64,000 nucleotides of DNA, from NCBI RefSeq assembly GCF_005239225.2, contig NC_133295.1, positions 3,100,001 through 3,164,000 of the forward strand, given 5' to 3'. This document shows positions 1 through 10,649 of the stretch, in pieces (the stretch's first letter is position 1; the number at the start of each line of letters is the position of its first letter). The position numbers and the translations under genes are program-made. The notes beneath the pieces are model-generated. The model was given only the letters and a program-made list of their open reading frames with translations. It was not told the DNA's origin and did not search any database. This stretch comes from Populus alba. Its lineage: Eukaryota > Streptophyta > Magnoliopsida > Malpighiales > Salicaceae.

Positions 1-2195
1 AGAATGTTTGGAAACGTTATAATAATAACGGTTAAAAAAAAATTGTTTGAAAATATATTATAATAATATTGTTTTATATATTAAAAATTATTTTTAACAT
101 AAATATATTAAAATGATTTAAAAATATATAAAAAAATTATTTTAAACAAAAAAAAAAATTTTGATTTCAAACTCCGGTTAAGAAAACAAGATTTCTTAAC
201 ATCCAAGTTTCAAGCACCCAATTCTCCCATCGGCATTCATTGTTTTTGCAAAAAAAATCGATGCTTTAAATTATCATATAATCTAAATCTTCAATGATTA
301 TGATATGGAGGCGCACGCCATACCATCACCCGATTGTAAGTCCTTAAAGAAATAAATCATATTTGACGGGCTTTTCTCATTCTAAAAACACATTTTTTAA
401 AAGAGTTTTAGAACAAACAATATTTGCATACAGCTGCTAGAATAGCGGTTATGTTCGAAATACATCTCTCTTTTCAATTAATTAATTAATTGAAAATTCC
501 ATGAAAATCAAGTAACCATCGAGATATGAGACTTAAGATCAATAAATAAAAAAAGAGGAGAGAAGAAATAAGCTAATATGACATAAAAGAGAAAGAGAAA
601 ATAAAAAATAAAGAAAAAATAAATTACCAGGAACTTTGTTTCCAACACATACTCTTGAGTATTGATTAAAAAAAATAACGATAAGATAATTCTTACTGCA
701 CTTTAAAAATCTATCAAATAAAATAATAATTAATTAAGAATTGAGAGAAGAGGCCTTCTCGATGACTTTCATTTTGTAAAATACCATGAAAGATATGAAC
801 AAATTGAACATCTTGACAGACCTTAGCAGATATCTGGTGGCTTTTGAAAACTAAACATGTAATTAATACCGTGAAAAAATGAATAGGAAAGAACAACATT
901 ATCCTTTTATGAGTAATTAGACGGTAATAATCGAGGGACAATTAAGACATTCATATAATTTGATAAATATATTTTTAGAGTTTTTATGAAATTGTGAAAA
1001 ATTATTTATAATTATTTAAATTCATTATTTAATAATTGAAATTTGTTTTTGAGTATCATTTTTAAATGTTTCAATATACTAAAGTTAATTGATTTGTATG
1101 TATAATTTTAATACGTGGAAGGTGTTTCATAAATTACTTCATTTTTAAATGAATTTATTTCATTGTAAAATACAACCTATTATTATTGTAATCAGAGTAA
1201 CTGCTTTTAACTCTGAATTTAACTTTAAATATGAGTGCCATTATTATTGTAATTAAAGTAACTGTATTCTTTTAACTCCGAATTTAACTTTAAATATGAG
1301 TGTGCAATTCATATTTGTGTTTAAAATTATTGGCTTGAATTATTTAAATCTTTGAATGATTTATAAGTTCACTTAACTTTTGAATCTTTAAAAATATTAA
1401 TATTTTGGTATAATAAATCAATTGATTTTAAGTTATATGTATTAGGAAGTTTAAATTAGCACGCTTTGTCTAACTAAAAAGATGAAATATTATTTACTAA
1501 GTGTATGGCACCCATCCCTAGTTTTTTTTTTTTTTAGATGGTTTGAAAGAGAAGTAGAATTTCAAGTGGTTGCTTGGAAGTTTCTTTGATTTATAGAGTT
1601 TAATATTAATTTTAATTATTAAATTAATTTGTGATCTTTGACCAGTAATACATTTAGTTTTATTTGACTTTAAATTTAAGTTATTTGAAGTGAGATGATT
1701 TATATTGGGTTTAATTAATTCTTAATTATAAATATTTTTTTTCTTTTAACAGAATATTATTTTAAGTATAATTTATTAATCGGAGTTAAGATGTATGCCC
1801 ATGAAATATACCGTGTTGTCACGAAAAAGAAGTGTTTCTAAAAAAAAAAAAAAAAAAAAAAACCCTGGTTTGGGCATACTAAATGTAGAAGCAGCAAAGA
1901 TTAATATTATATGAGAACTCAAGAAACTCCAAAAGGGTCGCTTGTCTCTAATTCATCCAATCCTGGAGAACAAGGCAGCAGCGCTAATAACCTCTTGGTC
2001 TTCCCTGTCTGGTGCGCAGGAGATTCAAGTCACTGAGTTAGCTAGATTAAATTTCGTAACTCACAGAGTCAACCTCATTGACAAAGCAAAATTGAAAAAC
2101 TACATAAGAAAATAGTTGAGGCAAGAAAAAATGGATGGTCATCTATACTCCATGCTCAAAAGTAAACAGAGCAGTGATAAAATGGAAAAGTACAA
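1..2195. other. AT-rich intergenic DNA, no gene seen
   Basis: No convincing coding region on either strand. The short open frames are low-complexity and lack recognisable domains. It contains poly(A)/poly(T) runs, for example near 1520 and 1840-1861, and a short local duplication near 1180-1303. The last 300 bases lie just downstream of the first B3 gene and may include its 3' flank. Confidence 0.6.
1180..1303. repeat. two-copy direct repeat, about 62 bp
   Basis: Two adjacent copies, 1180-1237 and 1241-1303, both begin with TTATTATTGTAAT and end with TTTAAATATGAGTG. They differ by a few substitutions and a short insertion. No function is suggested. Confidence 0.7.
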
Positions 2196-2249
2196 ATGGG
2201 ACTCGATCCAGTGAACATGGGGCCCGGCTACCTACTTCTTGCCGTTCTA

Positions 2250-2624
2250 TTATTTACAGGAAATGGGGTACAATGGAGCATACCCAATAATAGCTCCAAA
2301 GATCTTGATTTCCTTTTCAGCACGAACTCTGTAAGAGGTTTTTGCCGTAGCTCGATTCTTACATTTAATAAAACTGACCTTGTCGCCAGTTTTAAGTTTC
2401 TTGCTGTTGATGAATGCCTTCCAACCCCGTGTAAGGACTGGCTTCCGGCGCCCTCTCCGGCGGACGGAGCACTGAAAGGCCCAGGCTTCGCCTCCCTCAT
2501 CTCTAGCTTCAAACTTTACGGCATGCCCCCCGTCGAAAGATGGAAGAGATTTGAGAAACTTGATAGGCACTGTCAGTCTCTTCTTAACATCAGTCTTGCT
2601 GAGGATCTTTGAGAAACTTGCCAT
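2250..2624 (-). CDS. small single-B3-domain protein, divergent cluster member (B3-1)
   Basis: 124 aa, intronless. The whole protein is one plant B3 DNA-binding domain: an N-terminal FSKILSKTDV strand, VP at 19-20, a DEGG-W-F core around 42-50, PVLTRGW ending at W68, and LKTGDKVSF around 77-85, then a short basic tail with KIFGAI. B3 domains bind DNA in the nucleus; this one has no AP2, dimerisation or other partner domain. The start is fixed by MASFSKIL, which aligns with the starts of all its paralogues, and by a TATA box about 67 bp upstream. It is the most divergent of the intact copies, with a more basic centre (RRRGRRK) and a different C-terminus, so it is neither alpha nor beta type. 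Assignment to B3 is by motif; the B3 subfamily (RAV, NGA, REM or other) is not resolved. Confidence 0.85.
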   Translation of the reverse strand: MASFSKILSKTDVKKRLTVPIKFLKSLPSFDGGHAVKFEARDEGGEAWAFQCSVRRRGRRKPVLTRGWKAFINSKKLKTGDKVSFIKCKNRATAKTSYRVRAEKEIKIFGAIIGYAPLYPISCK

Positions 2625-2690
2625 TTCCTAGGGCAAACAGAAACGATGAGGATGCTAATAAACTGTGTTGTGTTTTTTCCTGTCTCTGCA

Positions 2691-2698
2691 TTTATAGA
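2691..2698 (-). promoter_or_regulatory. TATA box of B3-1
   Basis: The minus strand reads TCTATAAA about 67 bp upstream of the start codon. The other intact B3 genes have a TATA-like sequence about 40-100 bp upstream of their starts, which supports this one. Confidence 0.6.
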
Positions 2699-3065
2699 TT
2701 TCAGATAAGTTCCATGTCTACGTCAGATATGATCGCATTATTTTCTTTTCTTTTCTTTTTTCTTTTAATTTGTTGAATACACCCACAGGATTCTTCCAGT
2801 AGTTGGTCGTGAGATCTTGCGCCCCATCGGGCGATGTTGGCAACAAACCGAACAAGATCTCACGATGGGAAACTTCATATGTTTATTCCATTAACCATAT
2901 ACGGTCCAATCGTTTAATTTGTTAATTAACGAATCACAATATTAATATTGTACTTAATAGATACTATATTTAAAAAAGAAGAAGAAGAAGAATGCACGTG
3001 CAACTATGCTAGCAAATTCCATCTTGTTATCTTACCCATCTTTCCTTCTACATTAATTTGTCCAA

Positions 3066-3280
3066 GGGCCCGTTTGGAAATGCGTTTGAGAAGCGCATTT
3101 CATAAAATTTAATTTTTTTTTTATTTGGAAGTACTATATTTTTTTATATTTTCAAATCATTTTAATATGCTGATTTCAAAAATAATTTTTAAAAAATAAA
3201 ATAACATTATTGGCATGTTTTTCTGAGTGAAAAACACTTTGAAAAGCAACCACAACCACACTCTTAAACACGCTATAAGC
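3066..3280. mobile_element. probable MITE-like element
   Basis: Starts with GGGCCCGTTTGG and ends near 3275 in a stretch whose complement reads GTTTAAGAGTGTGGTTG. The middle is AT-rich. The termini resemble those of the element at 48909-49117 but no clean target duplication was found, so the borders are approximate. Confidence 0.4.
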
Positions 3281-3329
3281 AACCGCGGCCGTATGTGCAC
3301 ATTGTCTACTGTTTGAACACCCTCAAGCT

Positions 3330-3812
3330 CTGTTAATAGCGGTTTAAAGGGGTTTGTAGTTTTTTAAAATATTTATTTATTTAAAAATATATTAAAATAA
3401 TATATATTTTTTAAAAATTATTTTTAATATTAATTGGTTAAAATCATTACCAATAAAGTATTGGTTTAACAGTTAAGATACTGTTATATATATGTAAGAA
3501 TGAGAACACAAATTCAATCCTTATAAAACATATTTATTATGAGGAACAACCACGAACATCGAACGAAATTAATTTTATTTTTTTAAAAGGTGTGAGGATA
3601 TTTGGGCAAGAACAAAAAAAAATTACATCAAAATCATTTCAAAATATAAAAAATAATGTTAAGCAAAGCAATTTAAAAAAAAAAAAAAAAAACTCAATTT
3701 TAAACTACCTTTAAAGGAGGAAGACATGCGATTTTGTAACGGGAGCTTTTTTTATTTAAATTCATCAAATTAATATAATAAAAGGTGGTGTTTTTAAAAT
3801 TATTTAAAAAAA
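3330..3812. other. AT-rich intergenic DNA
   Basis: Contains a dispersed AT-rich repeat (3360-3440) of TATTTTAAAATATATTAAAAT type that recurs many times in the window, and homopolymer A runs. No gene seen. Confidence 0.5.
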
Positions 3813-3975
3813 TCTTACTTATGAACCCTACCAATGTGCATGCACGGCATCTTGAAGAACAAAATTCGAAAGGATGAAAAATGCATATCGCTGGGAAATT
3901 TGATTTGAAATTAATAATTTGTACGGATGGACGTGGCATGCTTTTCAGTTTTCTGACCCCTTTCGAAAGTTCTAG
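3813..3975. repeat. cluster repeat module B, degenerate copy
   Basis: Matches the segments at 38175-38365, 50112-50302 and, in part, 53995-54080. All carry GGCATCTTGAAGAACAAAA and a later GTTTTCTGACCCC. On the plus strand the other two full copies can encode a short peptide ending in WHAFQFSDPLRRF. This copy has a frame break near 3870. No protein family recognised; it may be a fragment of a gene dispersed with the B3 repeat unit. Confidence 0.65.
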
Positions 3976-4079
3976 GCTCCAAGATAAGGGAATTCTCGAG
4001 ACGTGGATAATTTGAGGTTGCTGAAAACAAATTCAAAATAAAAGAAAAAAATGAGATTGTTGAATAGAATAGTAGAATT

Positions 4080-4330
4080 TTTTTTCCTTACCATTCTAAC
4101 ATGTTCCGGTCTAGTTAGATGGCTGGGCTATCGAGTTTTGGGCCGAACCAGTAGGTCCAATCCGGAGTTCATAACATTACTTGGAAGGGACGCGGGCGGC
4201 GGCTAGATTCATCTCTTCCTCATGAGATGTTTGACTTGTCTAACCTCGTCTGTGGAACATCTGGGACTCCAGGCTGCTAGTCCTGCATGCGTGGGTTCAA
4301 TTATTGTAAACTGGAGGGGCAAAATGTACA
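4080..4330. repeat. cluster repeat module C
   Basis: Shares ATGGCTGGGCTATC, a GGGCCGAACC block and TTCATAACATTACT with 28940-29095 and 41020-41230. It lies on the downstream side of the alpha-type B3 gene at 5155, as the other copies do for theirs. Noncoding as far as can be seen. Confidence 0.65.
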
Positions 4331-4734
4331 GTTAACAAACTTACTTTTGCTGGGCTATCTTCTTCTTCTTCTTTTTTTCTTTCTTTTTTTAGTTTACTTG
4401 GAGATTATGGAGCAGCTATGGCTGCATTTACATATTTTCTGAAGAATATATAATTCTTGGACTCCTTAAGGTCGACGTTGTAACTTTTGTGTCCAAATGA
4501 ATAGCAATGCCATGGACGTTATGAGCTAGTGGTATTGGGAGGAAGAGGAGTTGCATTCAAATATCCACCATGCATGAAGGGGATTAATCTAACTATCGCA
4601 GCAAAGTACCTGAAGGACTAATCTGGCCATCTCTTATATGGGATGCACTCGTACTCAATTCCAAACAAATGTCAATAAATTGAACCCAAAAACAATATTA
4701 GCAAATTCTGTGGTTATTGCAGAAAACGTTCGTT

Positions 4735-5010
4735 GGTACTGGAGCTTTATGAAGTAATTATCAAGAGATTTGTGCACAGTGAAATCACATAAATGAAAAG
4801 TTCCATTCACAAACCGAGTAAAAGGGCAAGATTTATTTCATTAAAGATGAAAACACCGAAGCCACGGTGCCTTGAAGACACTGTAGCAAGCACACCACCA
4901 GGCTTGCACAATTTACATTCCAACGGCTTACCCTGCTTGAGAAGTCTTGAAGTGAATAAAGCCTACTGGCTTAAGCTTCTCTGACAGGCTTCTAGCTCTG
5001 GCAAATACAT
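4735..5010. repeat. cluster repeat module D (3' flank of B3 genes)
   Basis: Shares a GTGAAATCACA...AATGAAAA motif and a 'gaagcca..gtgccttgaagacactgtagcaa' type block with 41370-41490. Weaker relatives are at 6725-6868, 31300-31400, 34680-34925, 46265-46360 and 61790-62035. The short plus-strand frame here (63 codons) is broken in the other copies, so it is treated as flanking DNA and not a gene. Confidence 0.6.
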
Positions 5011-5154
5011 AAATATCATCACTTACGGTGCATATATATATAACGTAAGCAAATTCAACTATATATTATAGCACTGCAGCCTTCCATGAGATAGAGACCC
5101 AGATAATTGCTTCTTCTTGCCCATATAATATATACTAATTAATATAGATTTCAT

Positions 5155-5523
5155 TCATGGAAATGTGGCCATGATGGTTGAATAGCCAAAGATAGCACCA
5201 AATATCTTAACTTCCTTTTCAGCTTGAACCCTGTAAAAGGGTGTTGCGGCGGTTTGGTTCAGGGAAAATTTGATTTTGTCGCCAACTTTAAGCTTCTTGT
5301 TGCGAACGAATGCAATCCAGCCCTTTGAAAGAACCGGCTTCCGGTACTGTCCTTTCTTGCGAGTAGAACACTTAAAGGTCCAGACGAAGCCACTCTCATC
5401 TATTGCTTGAAATTCCACGGCATGTCCAGCTTTGAAAGATGGGAGAGACTTGAGACTCTTCGTAGGCACTGACAGTGTTTTGCTGGTGTCTGTCTTGCAA
5501 AGGATCTTAGAGAAGGTTGCCAT
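5155..5523 (-). CDS. small single-B3-domain protein, alpha type (B3-2)
   Basis: 122 aa, intronless. One B3 domain fills the protein: FSKILCKTD (4-12), SVP (18-20), the conserved DESGFVWTF core (42-50), PVLSKGW (63-69), and LKVGDKIKF (78-86), followed by YRVQAEKEVKIFGAIFGY (97-114). Expected role: nuclear DNA-binding protein without an obvious activation or dimerisation domain. The C-terminal KIFGAI (106-111) resembles the (R/K)LFGV repression motif of RAV/NGA-class B3 proteins; this is inference. A TATA box lies about 70 bp upstream, with a minisatellite immediately behind it. Nearest relatives in the window are 29621-29992 and 41596-41964. Confidence 0.85.
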   Translation of the reverse strand: MATFSKILCKTDTSKTLSVPTKSLKSLPSFKAGHAVEFQAIDESGFVWTFKCSTRKKGQYRKPVLSKGWIAFVRNKKLKVGDKIKFSLNQTAATPFYRVQAEKEVKIFGAIFGYSTIMATFP

Positions 5524-5591
5524 TTTAGGCGAGGCAAAAATAGAGGAGATACTTCACAAGTTGTGTGATCTTTCCCTTGGATTGATGTATT

Positions 5592-5598
5592 CTTATAG
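5592..5598 (-). promoter_or_regulatory. TATA-like box of B3-2
   Basis: Minus strand CTATAAG at the position where the sister genes have CTATAAAT. The G at the last position makes it a weaker match. Confidence 0.5.
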
Positions 5599-5689
5599 GT
5601 GCTAGCCCAAGACCCCCCATGTCATTTATGATGTCATTGTGGAGGGGATGAGCAGTGGCGGAGCCACATGGTATCAAAAGGATGAGAGG

Positions 5690-6130
5690 ACCTTTTTGCG
5701 GATGAGCGACTTTGATTTTTTGTGGGATAGAGAGGATGAGAGGACCTTTTTGCGGGATTGGCGACTATGTTGTTTACTATGTTTTTTTGTGGGATGAGTG
5801 ACGATGACGAGATCATGAGAGGATGACTATGTTTTTTTGTGGGATGAGTGACGATGATGAGATCATGAGAGGACCTTTTTGCGGGATGAGCGACTATGTT
5901 TTTTTGTGGGATGAGTGACGATGATGAGATCATGAAGAGGAACCTTTTTGCGGGATGAGCGACTGTGTTTTTTTGTGGGATGAGTGACGATGATGAGATC
6001 ATGAGAGGACCTTTTTGCGGGATGAGCGACTATGTTTTTTTGTGGGATGAGTGACGATGATGAGATCATGAGAGGACCTTTTTGTGGGATGATTGACTAT
6101 GTTTTTTTGTGGGATGAGCGACTATGTTTT
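5690..6130. repeat. minisatellite upstream of B3-2, unit about 67 bp
   Basis: About six tandem units built from GGGATGAGTGACGATGATGA, GATCATGAGAGGACC and TTTTTGCGGGATGAGCGAC, with the first units partly degraded. It begins about 100 bp behind the TATA-like box of the B3 gene at 5155-5523. Open frames through it are by-products of the repeat. The same GGGATGAG motif builds the array behind B3-3 near 30350-30575. Confidence 0.85.
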
Positions 6131-6868
6131 TTTATAAATATTATTGTTATTGTGTATAATTATTGAAAACCTCTTTCACGTAGTCAAATTTACCAATATA
6201 TAAAAAAAAAAATCCCTCAACGAGCCTTTAAGAGTTTTACCTATATAAATTTTTATTAATATTTACACTAATATTTTATATGTAAAAAAACAAAAATCAA
6301 TAAATTCTAGTTTTTCAGTTAATCTATCGTTAATCTTACTCCAAAACAACGCTGCTTGTTAAAATCTAGTCTCTTGGTTCTCCTATTCGATCAAGTAATG
6401 ACTCCCTCGCTAATTAATTCAATGTGCAATATTTCTATGTGTAAAAAGTTTACGGGGTTTTATTTAACTGGTTAGGTTTTAAATTTATTTTTTAAAAATT
6501 ACTAGTTTGAGTTTCATAAATTTCAAGGCTATTAAAGATTTACATAATTATTAATTTTAAAAATATTATAAAATTTCTTGATATGCGCACAAGCTAATCT
6601 AAATACTCATATTAATAATAATAATAATAAAAAAAAAAAGTTTTAGCCATCTCACTTGGCCGCTCCATATCAGCAATTTTTGTGGTAACTTGAGGTAAAA
6701 AAAAATTACGAGGCATTTGTTAAAGTGAAATCACAGAAATGGAAATACTATTTACCTAACCAAGTAAACAAAAAAGTCTTACTTTAGAAAAAAGATAGAA
6801 GAGAAATTAACACGAAGCTACTGAGTCTTCAACAATACTGTAGCAACAACAACGAAAGGCCTACATTA
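6131..6868. other. AT-rich intergenic DNA with module D relic
   Basis: No gene. 6725-6868 is a copy of the module D flank (GTGAAATCACAGAAATG..., ...CAACAATACTGTAGCAACAA). It ends at the left target duplication of the Gypsy element. The same sequence continues at 21251 on the far side of the element. Confidence 0.6.
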
Positions 6869-6873
6869 TCCTC
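6869..6873. repeat. target site duplication, left
   Basis: TCCTC directly before the LTR start TGTCACACCC; repeated at 21246-21250 directly after the right LTR end. Five bases is the usual Gypsy length. Confidence 0.9.
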
Positions 6874-7839
6874 TGTCACACCCCCACAAAAAAATTATAA
6901 AGGCACGACATCGGCTGGCGATTTTCGTTGTGTTCTAAGGATTTGGTTCTTTGGAGTCGCCACCTAGTATTTGGTCACTAGGAACCCTAACTGGTCTTTC
7001 AGAGATTCTAAAGCAAGGGACGGGTTGCGTAAAGGGAAGGTACTAGCACCCCTAATACGCCCTACCTAAGGTAAGCTGCTTGGTGTTTGGTTTGCTCTAT
7101 AGTCTATGGTGTTGGTGTTTTCTAATCCCGTCAACTCGTAAATCGCAAGGAAAAGAGAATAAAAAGAACGAAGAAAATTTCACAATTTCTAAAAAAAATT
7201 ACTTTTCACGGCTCGTAAACCGTGGAAAAAAAAAATTTAATTTTGAAATATTCTCGATCGCAGCCAAAGCTTCTTTCAAACCTGTGCGTTGATTTATTAC
7301 TCCCGATAATATTTTGGATGTTCGTCCTTTTAAGGGATTTCTTCATCCAAACATTAGCGGTGAACAATAATCACAACTTCTCCTCCCAAAATAAGATTTT
7401 TATAGTTTTTTGGAATATTGGCCAATACCCTTTGGAGTTTTACAAACGGGTTGTAAAATCCACAAATGTAAGAAAATGATTTTGTGTTTAAGAAATCTAT
7501 GCGAAAACACATTTTCAAAACTTCCAATATTTTTTTTATATATAAAAAGAACATTCAAAACATGCTAGTGCATTGGCCGTATGCATGAAAACAAAACATT
7601 TTTTTTTATAAACTCTTTTTTTTTTTTTTACGAAAACAGGTGTTTTTTTATATACTGAAATTATATCCCCATAGTAAAAAATGCAAATCAATATATACCA
7701 AGAACAACAATATATTTTTTTTTTTTACTTTTCAGAATTTTTTCTATTTTTTTTTTTATTTTTTTTTTTTTTGAGAAAGAAAAAAAAATATATACACACA
7801 TGCATAATATAATAATATAATAATATATTAATATATTAA

Positions 7840-7995
7840 ATGGGCTGGGCCGGCCCAATTAATTGGGCCGGACTCCAGCCCCAAAAGACGTTGGGCCGGA
7901 CTCGGCCCAACAGTGTCTTGTCTTCTGGGCCGGACCGGCCCAGACCCGCAATCTGGGCCAGACCGGCCCAGACCCATATCATTGGGCCAGACCCT
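7840..7995. promoter_or_regulatory. cluster of TGGGCC / GGCCCA motifs in the LTR
   Basis: About a dozen GGGCC or GGCCC cores in 155 bp, many as the back-to-back form GGGCCGGACCGGCCCA. TGGGCC/T is the site II element bound by TCP factors in many plant promoters. Repeated at 19602-19765 in the other LTR. Its location in the LTR suggests an enhancer-like block, which is inference. Confidence 0.45.
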
Positions 7996-8059
7996 GTCTG
8001 GGCCCAAAAGAAAAAAAAGAAATGAACGGGGGGGGGAAATTATTTTCCCCCCCGTGCCT

Positions 8060-8089
8060 CCTGCATGCAGAAACGATTCTGCATGCAGG
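8060..8089. repeat. perfect 13-bp inverted repeat in the LTR
   Basis: Arms CCTGCATGCAGAA and TTCTGCATGCAGG around the 4-base spacer ACGA. Each arm contains GCATGC, overlapping the RY-type CATGCA core. A second short inverted run of G and C (about 8028-8053) lies directly before it. Conserved at 19818-19847. Confidence 0.8.
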
Positions 8090-9479
8090 GGGCAAGAAAT
8101 AAAACAAGATAAAAAAAATGTGCAGGGGAGGAGGCGTACCTGGCGCGGCGGAGACGATGGCTTGCTGGCGGTGCTGCGGTGGAGGCGGTGGCAGTGACCT
8201 ACTCCTGTCGACTCCTCACGGCGAATTCCAAGTGGTCCGGCGACGTCCTCTCGGTTTGTTTGCTTGGTTTCGGTTTTCTCACTTCCCTCCTGGTTTCAAA
8301 CCTTCCCTTTGCTTTCGGTTTTCTTGGGTTTTTTGGTAACTCTCTCCTCTGTTATGGTGTTTCTCTCTCTTCCTCTCTCTCTCAACTGTCTCGGTTTTTT
8401 TTTTTTTTTCGGGTCACTCCATCGGTCCTCCTCCTCTTCCTTCTCACTCTGCTTCTTCTCTATTTATAGGCAATATCGGGGCATGCATGGGGGAACAAGG
8501 CGTGCTGGTCGGCAGGCGCCGCTGCCAAGGTGCTTCTCTCGGGTTCGGTGGCGCGGCGGGTGGTCGGCCAGCGGCTTCGGCTTCGGGGGTCCCAAAGTGT
8601 GGGGCGTCGGGCCATGGCACGTGAGGAGAGAGGCGGGGACAAAAACCCCGGTTTTCCTCTCCTCTGCTACGCCTGCGGGGGGAAGAAGAAGAGAAACAGT
8701 GCCGTTCAAAACGGCACCGTTTGGTCTTTTTTTTTAAAAAAAAAAAAACGCATGAAACGGCGTCGTTTTGGAGAAAACGCGCCGTTTCATTTAAATTTGG
8801 CGCCAGAAATGCGCCAACGTTCACATCAGTCCCCCAATTATTTTTGTTCCTTTCAATTGCGTCCCCTGACAATTTCGGTCTTGTCCGCCAAGTTGGCCGC
8901 CTTTTCCACTTTGGTCCTTGGCCTCTAAATTATGCAATTTAGCCCTCAATTGATCAATAAACTTCCAATTTCTTCAATTAGGCCCCTCAAATCAACTCCA
9001 AACAGCCCCCCTATCTTTGCGCCTTTTCGAAATTGGTCCCTGGTTTCGGATTTTTCACAATTAAACCCCTAATTGGCCATTAAACTTCAATATTTATGCA
9101 ATTAAAAGCCCCTGATTTGACTTAATAAATTCTAAAAATCATAATTTGGCCCCAGGACTTTTAATTTCTTCAATTTAAAGCCCAAATTGACTTAAAAAAT
9201 CAATTTTCTTGCAATCAAATCCCCTATAAATCCAATAAAAAAACAATTAAACCCATAAACATCCAAATTTGGGCTTCTCTCCTCAAAATTCAAAATTTTC
9301 TTCTCAATAGGGTTCTCATCCTTCAAGAATATTTTGTCAAAAATCCAATCTTTGTATCTTTATACTCCTTGACAATTTTTCTGACCATTTTCCGAGCTCT
9401 TCTGCCTCTTGTCATTTTTCTAACCTTCTTTGGCTATTTATTTTATTTTTTTGCGGGGACCCAAAAATGCGTTACAACA

Positions 9480-9493
9480 GATGCCCCCTCTTT
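9480..9493 (-). other. polypurine tract
   Basis: Minus strand AAAGAGGGGG followed by CATC and then the 3' LTR. This is the expected place and composition for the plus-strand primer of a Gypsy element. Confidence 0.75.
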
Positions 9494-9619
9494 ATAGAGC
9501 TTACGGAGCGAAGGTTTTGCGCAGTAAGTTTATAAAGATAGTCCCAACTAAACTCCCGAAAACTGATCTGGTCGAAGCTGGATCGATCTGAAAACTCTTT
9601 CTTTACAACAATCCTCTTC

Positions 9620-10645
9620 GGCATCGGAATTCCCATCTGGAAAATTCCCTTTAACAAAAATGAAATATGAGGTCCCTTTCTGGCGACCCCTTTTTGAAAA
9701 AATATCGAAAAAATGCGAGATCCCTTCTGGCGATCTCTTTTAATCAAACTTATAATCCCATCTGGGATTCCTATTAACAAACATGAAGTATGAGGTCCCA
9801 TCCGGCGACCTCCCAAAATAGTGAAATGCGAAACCCCTTCTGGCGATTTCAAACAACCTGGAATCCCATCTGGCGATTCCTTTTAACCAACATTAAGTGT
9901 GAGGTCCCATCTGGCGACCTCCACAATAGTGAAACACGAGACCCCTTCTGGCGATCTCGAACAACCTGGAATCCCATCTGGCGATTCCTTTTAACCAACA
10001 TGAAGTGCGAGGTCCCATCTGGCGACCTCCACAATAGTGAAACACGAGACCCCTTCTGGCGATCTCGAACAACCTGGAATCCCATCTGGCGATTCCTTTT
10101 AACCAACATGAAGTGCGAGGTCCCATCTGGCGACCTCCACAATAGTGAAACACGAGATCCCTTCTGGCGATCTCAAGCAACCTGGAATCCCATCTGGCGA
10201 TTCCTTTTAACCAACGTGAAGTGTGAGGTCCCATCTGGCGACCTCCATAATAGTGAAACATGAGATCCCTTCTGGCGATCTCCAGCAACCTGGAATCCCA
10301 TCTGGCGATTCCTTTTAACCAACAAAGTGTGAGGTCCCATCTGGCGACCTCCACAATAGTGAAACACGAGATCCCTTCTTGCGATCTCAAGCAACCTGGA
10401 ATCCCATCTGGCGATTCCTTTCAACCAACGTGAAGTGTGAGGTCCCATCTGGCGACCTCCACAATAGTGAAACACGAGATCCCTTCTGGCGATCTCAAAC
10501 AACCTGGAATCCCATCTGGCGATTCCCTTTTATTCAAAGCTGAAATATGAAGTCCCTTCTAGCGATCTTCATCGAAAAACGAAATCCCTTCTTGCGATCT
10601 CTTTTAACCAAACAACTTGGAATCCCATCTGACGATTCCCTTTTA
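9620..10645 (-). repeat. tandem array of inverted repeats in the 3' untranslated region, period 108 bp
   Basis: From 9861 to 10507 the same point (GGAATCCCATCTGG) recurs at 108-bp steps, with one step of 106. Each 108-bp unit holds three subunits, each a short inverted repeat around a constant core CC(A/T)TCTGGC: GGAATC/GATTCC, GAGGTC/GACCTC and GAGATC/GATCTC (GAGACC in some). More degenerate subunits extend the array on both sides. In total about 25-28 hairpins are visible. Long open frames through it on both strands come from the period being a multiple of three. No protein domain is recognisable. Confidence 0.9.
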
Positions 10646-10649
10646 CCAC

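Larger units (their letters stand above)
6874..9479 (-). repeat. 3' LTR of the Gypsy element (left copy)
   Basis: 2606 bp, TG...CA ends on both strands. It aligns end to end with 18637-21245; I count roughly ten substitutions, most remaining differences being homopolymer length. It holds a GGGCC/GGCCC-rich block (7840-7995), a perfect 13-bp inverted repeat (8060-8089), a GC-rich segment (8110-8800) and a pyrimidine-rich region. Open frames inside are not genes; they recur unchanged in the other LTR and have no protein-domain features. Confidence 0.92.

Noticed and set aside
2196..2612. 138-codon plus-strand frame
   Set aside because: It lies antisense over the B3-1 gene, has no domain, and the B3 reading on the other strand is supported by paralogues.
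5634..6069. minus-strand frames with SSSSLIPQKN repeats
   Set aside because: By-products of the minisatellite behind B3-2.
8110..8945. several overlapping frames of 60-157 codons, some Pro/Arg/Ser-rich
   Set aside because: All are inside the GC-rich part of the LTR, repeat in the other LTR, and show no protein family.
9790..10502. repetitive open frames of up to 165 codons on both strands
   Set aside because: They arise because the 108-bp repeat period is a multiple of three and carries few stops; the DNA hairpin structure explains the pattern better.
9861..10520. regularly spaced repeats resembling a CRISPR array
   Set aside because: Eukaryotic retrotransposon context, no unique spacers, and the whole 108-bp period is repeated.
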